Source: Peribacillus sp. FSL P2-0133 | GTDB taxonomy: Bacteria; Bacillota; Bacilli; Bacillales; DSM-1321 | Reading direction: 5' to 3' | Length of the DNA stretch: 64,000 nucleotides | NCBI RefSeq assembly: GCF_037975445.1 | Contig: NZ_CP150254.1 | Coordinates: forward strand, 2,664,001-2,728,000 | Shown: one piece after another, positions 25,360 through 32,763 of the stretch | Position numbering within the stretch: the first letter of the stretch is position 1 | How the letters are laid out: each line of letters opens with the position of its first letter | Program-made: the position numbers and the translations under genes | Notes under the pieces: generated by a model | Databases searched by the model: none | Told to the model about the DNA's origin: nothing | Seen by the model: only the letters and a program-made list of their open reading frames with translations

Positions 25360-25624
25360 TTACTCCCCAACACTTTTCCTATTAATCCGCTCCACAATCT
25401 CCATCAAATCATCCGGCCTATGAAATTCAATTGGAGAAACGCCTTTATCGAACTCTATTGTATTGGATTCTATCATTAATACATACTTGCCATTAATCTT
25501 GCCTAAATGGATGCTGTCGCCGAAATCGGCTAGTAGTCCTTTGATAGATGTACTGCCAAGCCTCATTCGCAGTTCGGCTTCAGGTGTATGCTCGACAATC
25601 TGGGCTGTGGCCTCTACGACCTGG
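25360..25624 (-). pseudogene. 3' fragment of a DUF3900 gene
   Basis: This copies the last quarter of the gene at 31189-32268 (VVEATAQIVEHTPEAELRM to IEFHRPDDL) at roughly 90 percent DNA identity. Its C-terminal tail differs (LMEIVERINRKSVGE). Homology stops abruptly at about 25624, upstream of which no coding continues. Confidence 0.8.
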
Positions 25625-25749
25625 ATTAGTTATTAATTCGTTGATTTCTTTTAAATAATCAGTAAAGGATTATTAATTACTTAGTAAATGATATGTAGAA
25701 AGTTCGTATCTAGTGCTTGTACCTACGAGAAAGGGGAAATTTATTTACA

Positions 25750-26205
25750 ATGGTAGAATATGTCGTATTTTTTGGACTTGTCATAACAGGGTTTGTCTTT
25801 CTAGGTTTGGACATACGAAGAAGTAAAGGAGTTAAAGTGGATCATTACATCCCCCCATACTTTGTGGAATTAGATAAATGTCAAAGTCCAATTGAGAAGA
25901 GGGTATTAAAAGCTTTATGGATGAGGGATTATAAACCAACTACACAGTATCCAATAAGAAGATATAGAATTGATGTGGCATTTCCAGAATATCGATTAGC
26001 CATTGAATGTGATGGTAAAGAATTTCACTCAAGCAAAAAAGCTAAAGCACACGACAGGAAGCGAGATGCATACTTAAGATCAATTGGATGGAAAACGCTG
26101 CGATTTAGTGGAAGTGCTATCAATGGTAATATGAGCAAGGTGATAACTCGAATTGAATCTGAAATCCAAAAGAAATGCTCAAGTGGATGCCATTCGGAGG
26201 ATTAA
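25750..26205 (+). CDS. Membrane-anchored DUF559/Vsr-like endonuclease-fold protein
   Basis: This 151-aa protein starts with a membrane segment (MVEYVVFFGLVITGFVFLGL) and continues with a PD-(D/E)xK domain: SPIEKRVLKALW, TTQYPIRRYRIDVAFPEYRL (catalytic Asp in RIDVAFP), AIECDGKEFH (E-x-D/GK) and YLRSIGWKTLRFSGSAI. These are hallmarks of DUF559/very-short-patch-repair-like nucleases. DNA nicking is a plausible activity, and membrane tethering is unusual for it. ATG 25750 is preferred over TTG 25717. It sits at the left of a run of small accessory genes. Confidence 0.8.
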   Translation: MVEYVVFFGLVITGFVFLGLDIRRSKGVKVDHYIPPYFVELDKCQSPIEKRVLKALWMRDYKPTTQYPIRRYRIDVAFPEYRLAIECDGKEFHSSKKAKAHDRKRDAYLRSIGWKTLRFSGSAINGNMSKVITRIESEIQKKCSSGCHSED

Positions 26206-26206
26206 T

Positions 26207-26464
26207 ATGACAAAAAGTAAAGTAGAAACAATTGAATACGTCAACAAAAACGGTGAGTTAGTTAAAGCAAAGATAAGTGATTATGATGAAATTGCATATT
26301 ATAAAGACTTTAATGAAAAGGGTAAAATAGTTACTCGAAAGATTATTAATACTGAAGAATTCACATATATCGAAGGAATTGGAATAGCAACGGAAGAAGG
26401 TAGCTTGGATATGGAGAAGTTAATAAAAACACTGTTACAGGAAAAATACCTACGTTATCTTTAG
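26207..26464 (+). CDS. Small hypothetical protein after the nuclease
   Basis: This 85-aa acidic/basic mixed protein (MTKSKVETIEYVNKNGELVK to LIKTLLQEKYLRYL) has no membrane segment. CGGAGG lies 8 bp before ATG, and the gene starts 1 bp after the nuclease stop, so the two form an operon. No family was recognised. Confidence 0.7.
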   Translation: MTKSKVETIEYVNKNGELVKAKISDYDEIAYYKDFNEKGKIVTRKIINTEEFTYIEGIGIATEEGSLDMEKLIKTLLQEKYLRYL

Positions 26465-26503
26465 AAGGAAAATTTTCCCCTTCATTTTTTTTGATTAAAT
26501 TAA

Positions 26504-26515
26504 GAACGAATGTTC
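26504..26515 (+). promoter_or_regulatory. LexA (SOS) box before the YolD-like gene
   Basis: GAAC-GAAT-GTTC, extended to AGAACGAATGTTCT, fits the Gram-positive DinR/LexA consensus GAAC-N4-GTTC. It lies 37 bp before the ATG of the YolD-like gene. Confidence 0.7.
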
Positions 26516-26551
26516 TGTAATGTATTTATAGAATGAAATGGAGATGTTCTT

Positions 26552-26896
26552 ATGTCAATAAAAGATCGTGGAAAGCTTAAATGGCAACCAGCTTTGATGC
26601 TGCCAGAGCATGTTAAATTACTTAATGAAGCAAATAAGGATTATTACCGTCAAGTAAAGCCAATATTAGATGAGTACCAGTTAGAGGAGTTTGAAAACAA
26701 GATACATACCGCAATGGAGTTTGCTTCACTTGTAAAGTTTACAGTTTGGGAAGATGGATTTGATTGGGAGTATACAGGGATGATACACAGGCTAGATCCA
26801 TTCACCAAGGCGATATATTTGGAGCTGGAAAATGAGAAGGGACATATTATTAAGGTGAAGTTTGAAGATCTTGTAGCGGTAGAAGTAATGGAGTGA
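26552..26896 (+). CDS. YolD-like family protein
   Basis: This 114-aa protein carries the YolD pattern: MSIKDRGKLKWQPALMLPEH, VKLLNEANKDYYRQVKPILD and WEDGFDWEYTGMIHRLDPFT. YolD-like genes usually sit just upstream of a UvrX-type Y-family DNA polymerase and are induced by DNA damage. Here the LexA box is present but no polymerase gene follows. It may be an SOS gene that lost its partner or came with the island. Confidence 0.9.
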   Translation: MSIKDRGKLKWQPALMLPEHVKLLNEANKDYYRQVKPILDEYQLEEFENKIHTAMEFASLVKFTVWEDGFDWEYTGMIHRLDPFTKAIYLELENEKGHIIKVKFEDLVAVEVME

Positions 26897-26900
26897 AAAA

Positions 26901-27023
26901 ATGACTAAAGCAAAACCAAAAAGAAAACTGTGGATTAAGAGTAGAACATTCCTAAATGAATTTACAGTAGATGAATACTTGAAAAAAGAAGTGAAGTTAA
27001 TCTTAGCTAAATATACAAAATGA
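26901..27023 (+). CDS. Small basic protein after YolD-like
   Basis: This 40-aa protein (MTKAKPKRKLWIKSRTFLNE, FTVDEYLKKEVKLILAKYTK) starts 4 bp after the YolD-like stop with a GGAG site. A terminator follows the stop. It is probably cotranscribed in the SOS unit. Function is unknown. Confidence 0.55.
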   Translation: MTKAKPKRKLWIKSRTFLNEFTVDEYLKKEVKLILAKYTK

Positions 27024-27026
27024 ATA

Positions 27027-27065
27027 GAAATCACCTGTCTATACGATTGGTGATTTTTTATTTTC
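27027..27065 (+). terminator. Intrinsic terminator
   Basis: GAAATCACC pairs with GGTGATTTT around 13 bases, followed by TTATTTTC. Confidence 0.8.
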
Positions 27066-27166
27066 TATAATTTTACTCGTTACTATTTTCATAGATAATT
27101 TAGTGAAATGTGAATATAAGATATTTTGTTTGGAGATTATTATGTAGGACAGGAGAGTGATATTGA

Positions 27167-27334
27167 TTGGATAAAAAGTCAAAGAAAATTAATCTTAATG
27201 ATGTCGATATGACCGATGTAGAAGTTATTTCAGCGGATAATATCGATATTAATGAATATTTTAGAAGGAAGCTTTTCGAGTGTATAGCCAAAGAAGAAAG
27301 TAGGCTGTTTTTGTATAAGGAAAAGAATAAATAG
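27167..27334 (+). CDS. Small acidic protein, hypothetical
   Basis: This 55-aa frame starts at TTG with AGGAGAG 10 bp upstream and reads DKKSKKINLNDVDMTDVEVI, then SADNIDINEYFRRKLFEC. A related-size gene follows 24 bp downstream. Such short proteins are frequent on Bacillus plasmids and phages. No function is known. Confidence 0.5.
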   Translation: MDKKSKKINLNDVDMTDVEVISADNIDINEYFRRKLFECIAKEESRLFLYKEKNK

Positions 27335-27358
27335 TTTAATTGAAAGGACTATTCTAAT

Positions 27359-27616
27359 GTGAAAAAGAGTAAACCAAGAAAAGAACTGCGAGGAAATGGC
27401 TATTTTGTAAATGAACCTAACTACGAATTAATGGCTAAGGCGTTTACGGAACTATACTTTAGTTTTACTAAAGGTGGATCTGGAGATGTAGAATTCGACA
27501 AATTAGGCACGATAGCTTTATTTTCTGCATTGGCAAATGATGAAGAAGGGAAACAAAAGGAATTAGATAAAATGAGAGCTCACGTTAAAAGACTTAAGAA
27601 TGAAAAAAAGAAATAG
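27359..27616 (+). CDS. Small hypothetical protein with NEPN-ELMAKAFT motif
   Basis: This 85-aa protein starts at GTG with AAAGGA 10 bp upstream. It contains VNEPNYELMAKAFTELYFSF, shared with the protein at 29661-29864 (ANEPNMELMAKAFTHLYYEL), and ends in a basic coiled tail (DKMRAHVKRLKNEKKK). The shared helix points to a paralogous accessory-gene family, often carried by phages and plasmids. Function is unknown. Confidence 0.65.
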   Translation: MKKSKPRKELRGNGYFVNEPNYELMAKAFTELYFSFTKGGSGDVEFDKLGTIALFSALANDEEGKQKELDKMRAHVKRLKNEKKK

Positions 27617-27690
27617 ATAAAGTCTTGTCGTGGTCATCTAGTTTACCCTCTGCATGCAGAGTACCGATAAAAAGGGAAGCAAACAAAACA

Positions 27691-27730
27691 TAGCCCCCAA
27701 ATACACCATCCATGTAGTATTTGGGGGCTA
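27691..27730 (-). terminator. Terminator of the ECF S-component gene
   Basis: A perfect 14-bp stem TAGCCCCCAAATAC / GTATTTGGGGGCTA with a 12-base loop, T-rich on the minus-strand exit. Confidence 0.8.
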
Positions 27731-27755
27731 CTTGACGTTTACCTTTATAGCGAAT

Positions 27756-28295
27756 TTACTTAAAATAAGGAACCTTTTTCAAAGCCACACAAACTGGAAC
27801 GGCAACGATAATTCCTAATATATTTTGAACGAGATCTCCAGGTATCGAAGCTAAAGGTGCAATCCAATTACCGTATAGAATCCCTTCACCAATATAATAA
27901 ACAGCTATCATAAATGGAATGGAAACGATTGTTGCTATTACATTGAAAGCAATGCTAGTACCGTTGCGACCCTTTGACCAAGCGATTTTACCAACTATAT
28001 ATCCTTGCAAACCACGCGCCACAATGGTGATAGGTGCCCACAATGTCCACCCTCCAACTATATCAAATAACCCCATTCCTATCGCACCAGCAAGAGCTGC
28101 TTTTTTAGGACCAAATAAAATAGATGCAATAAAAAGCATAGCTGTTCCTAGATGAACTAACCCTCCATTTGCGGCAATTGGCAGTTTAATATTCAAAAAG
28201 AAAGTAGATAGGAACACAAGTGCAATCAACATTGCGGTAATAATTAAATCCATAGTTTTTTGACTTGACCTTGAATAACTTTGTGTATTTTGCAT
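27756..28295 (-). CDS. ECF transporter S component, probably for vitamin B6 or a thiamine precursor
   Basis: This 179-aa protein has about five to six membrane helices (MDLIITAMLIALVFLSTFFL, AMLFIASILFGPKKAALAGA, and a long C-terminal GIIVAVPVCVAL). The GMGLFDIVGGWTLWAPIT loop is typical of S components of energy-coupling factor vitamin importers. It needs a shared EcfAA'T module located elsewhere. Its divergent neighbour is a pyridoxal kinase-like gene, so B6 vitamers are the likeliest substrate. HmpT-like hydroxymethylpyrimidine uptake is the alternative. Confidence 0.8.
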   Translation of the reverse strand: MQNTQSYSRSSQKTMDLIITAMLIALVFLSTFFLNIKLPIAANGGLVHLGTAMLFIASILFGPKKAALAGAIGMGLFDIVGGWTLWAPITIVARGLQGYIVGKIAWSKGRNGTSIAFNVIATIVSIPFMIAVYYIGEGILYGNWIAPLASIPGDLVQNILGIIVAVPVCVALKKVPYFK

Positions 28296-28504
28296 ATCTG
28301 TAAACCTTCCTAACTAGAATTTTCCTATGATTTTAGCAAAAGACTGGTGTCTATAAAAGTGTCAATTTATTAAAAAACTATGAGGTCAGTTGATAAAAAA
28401 TACAGATATTATACGTATTGAAAAGAGAGAGGAGATGACTGTTTTTAGCTGATTTATGATAAGATAAATAAAGTTTAAAGTGGATAGGCCATATGGAGGT
28501 TATT

Positions 28505-29353
28505 ATGAAAAAAGTTGCTGTACTACAGGATTTATCATCTTTTGGAAAATGTTCATTAACAGCTGCAATTCCGGTTCTTTCGGTCATGGGCGTGCAGGCA
28601 TGCCCTTTACCAACGGCCATATTGACTGCGCAAACCGGATATCCAAGTTTTTTTTGTGAAGATTTTACATCCAAAATGAAATACTTCATAGAAGAATGGA
28701 GCAAGCTTAATGTAACCTTTGATGGAATCTATACCGGCTTCGTTACTGGTGAAGAGCAAATTAATAATATTTTCCATTTTTTAGATAAATTTTATACAAA
28801 AGAAACCATTTTACTTGTTGATCCAGTAATGGGGGATATAGGAGAAGTCTATAAACTTTTTACCGATGAATTACTGGTACTTATGAGAGAACTGGTGAAG
28901 CGTGCAGATGTCATTACACCAAATGTTACAGAGTGCTGTTTATTAACCGGATTGTCTTATGAAAAGCTGCATAGCTATTCAAACGAAGAGGACTATATTA
29001 AAGCGATAGAAGAAGCAGGGAATATGTTGCAGCAAGAAACGGGAGCTCAGGTTATCATCACTGGAATGAATCCACCGTCAGCAGATTCAGAGAAGCAGTT
29101 TATCGGAAATATGTATTTGGACGGAAGTAGAACCTTTTATAGTGCGACGCAGTATAACGGTGAAAGCTATTCAGGTACTGGTGATTTATTTGCATCTGTG
29201 ATTATGGGAAGCATGATGCGTGGAGAGAACCTAGAAAAATCCGTACAGCTCGCAGTGGCATTCCTGACAGAGGCTATCAATGATTCCTCCTTGGAGCAAA
29301 TTCCTAAAGTAGAAGGAGTTAACTTCGAAAAATATTTACGAATGTTATTATGA
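28505..29353 (+). CDS. pdxK: Pyridoxal/pyridoxamine kinase (ribokinase superfamily)
   Basis: This protein of about 282 aa is PdxY/PdxK-like: VAVLQDLSSFGKCSLTAAIP, LLVDPVMGDIGEVYK, ITPNVTECCLLTG and the anion-hole/catalytic SGTGDLFASVI (Asp base). It should phosphorylate pyridoxal or pyridoxamine with ATP in the B6 salvage pathway. ATG 28505 is chosen because GGAGG lies 7 bp upstream; an earlier in-frame ATG at 28493 lacks this spacing. It is divergent from the ECF S component, suggesting a joint uptake-and-trap module. Confidence 0.85.
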   Translation: MKKVAVLQDLSSFGKCSLTAAIPVLSVMGVQACPLPTAILTAQTGYPSFFCEDFTSKMKYFIEEWSKLNVTFDGIYTGFVTGEEQINNIFHFLDKFYTKETILLVDPVMGDIGEVYKLFTDELLVLMRELVKRADVITPNVTECCLLTGLSYEKLHSYSNEEDYIKAIEEAGNMLQQETGAQVIITGMNPPSADSEKQFIGNMYLDGSRTFYSATQYNGESYSGTGDLFASVIMGSMMRGENLEKSVQLAVAFLTEAINDSSLEQIPKVEGVNFEKYLRMLL

Positions 29354-29384
29354 ATGCTTTAAAAAATGGAAAAAATAGAGTAAC

Positions 29385-29418
29385 AAAAGCTCGGCTTTTT
29401 GACTAACCGAGCTTTTTG
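29385..29418 (+). terminator. Intrinsic terminator
   Basis: AAAAGCTCGG pairs with CCGAGCTTTT around 12 bases and runs into TTTTTG. Confidence 0.85.
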
Positions 29419-29660
29419 TATAAATCAAATAGTACTTATATTTTGCCGAATATTGTAAAAAATCACTTAAATAATAAGGAAACTTTCTATTTACCTCACA
29501 ACAGCCAGTATTTATGTTCGTTAAAGTTTGAAAATATTTAACTTCCATAGACCTTTACAAAGATTAAGAAAAATTACTTGAAGAAAAAACAATATTATCT
29601 ACAATCGAGGAATTAGAAGCTCTATTTCCTGATAAGGATAGATCAGAAATTATAAAGAAA

Positions 29661-29864
29661 ATGCGTCAATTAGGTTGCTTAGAATTAAAAAACGCAAAAA
29701 TTCCATGGAGTGCAAAAACAAATAAAGAAGATAGACCGCCTTGTAAAATTACTTATGCTAATGAGCCTAATATGGAATTAATGGCTAAAGCATTCACTCA
29801 CCTATATTATGAACTATTAAAAAAGGGTAAACTTAACGATAAACCTTGGCTTGAAGAGGAATGA
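29661..29864 (+). CDS. Small hypothetical protein with NEPN-ELMAKAFT motif, possibly 5'-truncated
   Basis: This 67-aa protein shares ANEPNMELMAKAFTHLYYEL with the protein at 27359. The open frame extends about 90 bases upstream (LEEKTILSTIEELEALFPDK), starting directly after a stop with no usable start codon, and ATG 29661 has a poor ribosome binding site. The gene may have lost its 5' end. It overlaps the next small gene by ATGA. Confidence 0.45.
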   Translation: MRQLGCLELKNAKIPWSAKTNKEDRPPCKITYANEPNMELMAKAFTHLYYELLKKGKLNDKPWLEEE

Positions 29865-29980
29865 AAAAAGCTAAAGAATATACCTCAGCTCAGTTAAGGG
29901 GAATTAATAAAGAAAGAAAAGCTAGTGATAATAATATCTTTTACAATAAATTTCCTGTTTATACAAAAGACCACCAGTAA
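29861..29980 (+). CDS. Tiny basic protein, coupled to 29661-29864
   Basis: This 39-aa frame (MKKAKEYTSAQLRGINKERK to FPVYTKDHQ) starts in the ATGA overlap of the upstream stop with a GAGGA site. Its stop lies inside a terminator hairpin. Coupling supports it. Function is unknown. Confidence 0.5.
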   Translation: MKKAKEYTSAQLRGINKERKASDNNIFYNKFPVYTKDHQ

Positions 29981-29998
29981 TTGCTATTGGTGGTTTTC
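29970..29998. terminator. Bidirectional terminator
   Basis: ACCACCA pairs with TTGGTGGT around 10 bases, with TTTTC to the right. It lies between two convergent genes. Confidence 0.65.
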
Positions 29999-30223
29999 TT
30001 CAGTTTGAACTAATTCAATTTCAAATAAATCTTCTATAGATATATCTAATGCTCTGGATATTAAAACTGTATGAGTATCCTTATGACTTTCTAATTTATC
30101 AAACCTTGAAATGTTTCCTTGAGGGATTCCTGTAAGTTCACTCAATTTAACTTGTGTCATTCCTCTTTCCTTCAATACTTTACCTAATCTTGGAGTGACC
30201 TTTACTGTAGTTTTCATTCTCAT
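29984..30223 (-). CDS. XRE-family (Cro/CI-like) repressor
   Basis: This 79-aa protein is a single HTH_XRE domain: LGKVLKERGMTQVKLSELTG, IPQGNISRFDKLESHKD and ISRALDISIEDLFEI. It is divergent from the small-gene cluster at 30415 across a region with TATA-type palindromes, the usual layout of a self-repressing plasmid or phage regulator. Confidence 0.85.
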   Translation of the reverse strand: MRMKTTVKVTPRLGKVLKERGMTQVKLSELTGIPQGNISRFDKLESHKDTHTVLISRALDISIEDLFEIELVQTEENHQ

Positions 30224-30323
30224 ACAACCCCTTTTATTTACTTATATAATTATACTATATCCTATATCGTCTAGAATATAAAAAGATAATTTGGAAAAAT
30301 TGTAATTTATTGTTGATATAATA

Positions 30324-30339
30324 TATACTATATAGTATA
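30324..30339. promoter_or_regulatory. Palindromic operator in the divergent control region
   Basis: TATACTATATAGTATA is a perfect 16-bp palindrome over the rightward promoter region (TTGATA...TATAAT nearby). A related ATACTATATCCTATAT sequence lies near 30250. They are candidate XRE binding sites. Confidence 0.5.
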
Positions 30340-30414
30340 GTTAACTTATCAGCAAGACGGACAACGAAAAAATCCAAACAAAAAACAGCCGAAAGGCAAA
30401 AGGGGATAAATAAT

Positions 30415-30675
30415 ATGACAACTCAAACAATTGAGGTTAAAAAGGTATTCGTAACTGACAACCAAGAGCAATGGATTGTATTTGAAGAAGAAATGCAAGC
30501 AGGATTCCAATACAAACTTGCTACTATTGACGACCTTCACGATTATGTAGCTGGAACTGGCGAAGTGTTTACATACAACGTAGAAACATCAGAGGGTGTG
30601 GTTCAATGGCATGAAGAACACTTTCCTTATGATTCTCCAGTTGACTACATCTGTGAATACAGGGTGATCAACTAA
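30415..30675 (+). CDS. Small acidic hypothetical protein, first gene of mini-operon
   Basis: This 86-aa acidic soluble protein (MTTQTIEVKKVFVTDNQEQW to YDSPVDYICEYRVIN) has an AAAAGGGG site before ATG. Its stop overlaps the next start (TAATG). It is divergent from the XRE gene, so probably under its control. This is typical accessory DNA of plasmids or phages; no family was recognised. Confidence 0.65.
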   Translation: MTTQTIEVKKVFVTDNQEQWIVFEEEMQAGFQYKLATIDDLHDYVAGTGEVFTYNVETSEGVVQWHEEHFPYDSPVDYICEYRVIN

Positions 30676-30848
30676 TGAATAACAGATATCTTCCTTCCAT
30701 TACTCTCGCCAATGATGTCCTCCAAGAAATTATCACAGCCACTGAGTTAGAGATTACCGAGTTAAAGAAGCAACTTGATAAATATACGATAGGAAAGGTA
30801 ATAAAGAAGCTGCAAAAGTCACGGTGGAAGTGTTATTCGTTACAATGA
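30675..30848 (+). CDS. Small coiled hypothetical protein, second gene of mini-operon
   Basis: This 57-aa protein (MNNRYLPSITLANDVLQEII, then TATELEITELKKQLDKY) has a helical middle and a basic, aromatic end. It overlaps both neighbours (TAATG at its start, ATGA at its end), which supports translation. Function is unknown. Confidence 0.6.
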   Translation: MNNRYLPSITLANDVLQEIITATELEITELKKQLDKYTIGKVIKKLQKSRWKCYSLQ

Positions 30849-30949
30849 GGAAGCTAACATCTTATGAGAAAATGCAAAAGAATCTTCCTAAACGTGGCAG
30901 GCAAGGGGAAATTTATAACTTTGGAATACCAGAACGTGAAGTTGTATGA
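30845..30949 (+). CDS. Small basic hypothetical protein, third gene of mini-operon
   Basis: This 34-aa frame reads MRKLTSYEKMQKNLPKRGRQ, then GEIYNFGIPEREVV, and overlaps the previous stop by ATGA. A GAGCCTAAGT/ACTTAGGCTC hairpin follows at 30970-31000, though with a weak T run. It is very short, and coupling is the main support. Confidence 0.45.
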   Translation: MRKLTSYEKMQKNLPKRGRQGEIYNFGIPEREVV

Positions 30950-31080
30950 AAACAAGTTCTATAAGAAAAGAGCCTAAGTGGCAGTATTTACTTAGGCTCA
31001 TGATAAGCATGCATTTCTAAAAAATATATTTAACTTCTTAATTGAAAATAGGACTTAGAAAAAATAAACAAACTGGAGAA

Positions 31081-31161
31081 ACTACTAACAAAAGTTAGTA
31101 GTTAGATTTAAGAGTATTAATAGTATTTTAAGGTCTAAAATTGATCACATACTGCTCACAT
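31081..31161 (+). repeat. Direct repeat, right copy (about 78 bp)
   Basis: This matches 22501-22579 in the same orientation. It includes a perfect 9-bp inverted repeat (ACTACTAAC AAAA GTTAGTAGT) and runs into TGCTCACA-type iterations before the stop of the DUF3900 gene. Confidence 0.75.
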
Positions 31162-31188
31162 TTTTGCTCACAAAACTCGGACTATTTA

Positions 31189-32268
31189 TCAACTTTTATT
31201 TATGATTTTTTCGATTAGTATTTGCAAATCATCCGGCCTATGAAATTCAATCGGCGAAACACCTTTATCGAACTCTATCGTATCGGATTCTATCATTAAT
31301 ACATACTTGCCGTTAATCTTTCCTAAATGGATGCTGTCGCCGAAATCGGCTAGAAGTCCTTTGATGGATGTACTGCCTAGCTTCATGCGCAGTTCGGCTT
31401 CTGGTGTATGCTCGACAATCTGGGCAGTAGCTTCGACGACCTGATGGGTTTCAAGGCGTTCCTGGATTTCCCGCTTATCGCTTGTTTCCCAGATTTCCAG
31501 GTCCTGTTCGAATTTGTGCAGTTCGTCACTGTTTTCTTCGAATTGGGCGGATACATGTTCATGGACCATGTGGATGACCTGGTTTTTCATGATTTCCGGC
31601 ATCGATTCACCATATTCGACGAATTTCAAGAAGTCCTCGAAGTAGCGGGCATGTGAAGCCTGATGGATTTTCAGTTCGCCTTCTTCGACCATTCCTTCTT
31701 CGGGCATGTATGGGTATTGAATGGATTTCATATTTTTAGTGGTGATTGCCATTTCAACGTGCCTAATCAAGGTCCTTTCATCCGAAATGGAAGCGACTTT
31801 CGGCTCGAAATCACATTTTAATAAGAAAACGAATGGTTCATCAAGATATTTCGATAATTTAGCCGATGCGATTATGAAGACACCGCCACGGACGGCACTT
31901 GTATCAATATAGGACCGCGTGAATTGTTCATTTTCCTCTTGGAATTCTTCTTTCGTTTTGGCATATCGAACACGGTTAAATACATTGTAATTAGGGTTGG
32001 AATCAAGTGCATGGCCTTCTTCAACAATGAAAGAACCGATTTTCGTCGGTATTTGTTCAGTTTTTGGATGACGGTCCACTTTTCGCTTGGAAATCTTCAT
32101 CAATTCCCCATCCAAAAAATCCTTTAGAGGACTTTCCTCGTATTCCTGGGTATCAAGAGTTTGGAAATGTTTAAAACGCTTATCTGCCTGATCGCCTTTT
32201 CCTTCGACTTGGATTAAATAAAAAGACAGATAGGTAATCGTAAAATCCATGAATGTCACCTTCTTCAA
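31189..32268 (-). CDS. DUF3900-family protein
   Basis: This 359-aa soluble protein is of the DUF3900 type found across Bacillus. It begins VTFMDFTITYLSFYLIQVEG and ends with a compact domain, KLGSTSIKGLLADFGDSIHL, GKINGKYVLMIESDTIEFDK. No catalytic motif is evident and the role is unknown. The GC content resembles core genes, unlike the island on its left. Its 3' quarter is duplicated at 25360, and its downstream DNA resembles 22501, so its 3' end is a recombination boundary. Confidence 0.8.
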   Translation of the reverse strand: MKKVTFMDFTITYLSFYLIQVEGKGDQADKRFKHFQTLDTQEYEESPLKDFLDGELMKISKRKVDRHPKTEQIPTKIGSFIVEEGHALDSNPNYNVFNRVRYAKTKEEFQEENEQFTRSYIDTSAVRGGVFIIASAKLSKYLDEPFVFLLKCDFEPKVASISDERTLIRHVEMAITTKNMKSIQYPYMPEEGMVEEGELKIHQASHARYFEDFLKFVEYGESMPEIMKNQVIHMVHEHVSAQFEENSDELHKFEQDLEIWETSDKREIQERLETHQVVEATAQIVEHTPEAELRMKLGSTSIKGLLADFGDSIHLGKINGKYVLMIESDTIEFDKGVSPIEFHRPDDLQILIEKIINKS

Positions 32269-32763
32269 TTATTAAGCATAATTCCCGTACTTTTTTTAAG
32301 ACTTAATAAGTATAGTGATGTACTTTGATTCCGTCAAACGATTGGTGCACGAAAGATCAGAATAATATTGATGAATTATTTCATAATAATACATAGGGAA
32401 AAATAAATAATGAATCTCTATAAAATTAAATATATAAGAACTTTTACAAGAACAGTTTATAGGAATACAGGAAATACTCCAACATCTTACTTTTATAAAT
32501 ATTAAAATAATGATTTTTTTAATCATTAATTGTTAATGATGGATGATTCTGTTGAATAATAAAGCATACATTCCAAAGAAGTACCAAAAAACAGAATTTT
32601 AAAATTATAAATCATTGCGGAGGAAAGGGTAATACGTATAATTTGAAAGTCAGATAATTCAGGAATTGCGGAAATTTGTCGAAATTTCTCCGATATAAAT
32701 GTTAAGCGAAATTATTTGTCAGTATTTTTCAGAATAGTTTATAAAATTTATGGAGGAGAGGAT
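32269..32763. other. Intergenic region before the APC permease
   Basis: No gene is seen. A possible promoter TTGTCA (32717-32722) with TTATAA 17 bp later lies very close to the permease start. GCGGAGGAAAGGG near 32617 resembles a ribosome binding site, but no open frame follows. Confidence 0.35.

Noticed and set aside
25630-31180. Complete integrated plasmid or prophage
   Set aside because: No integrase, replication, packaging or structural genes are visible, so only an island or remnant is supported.
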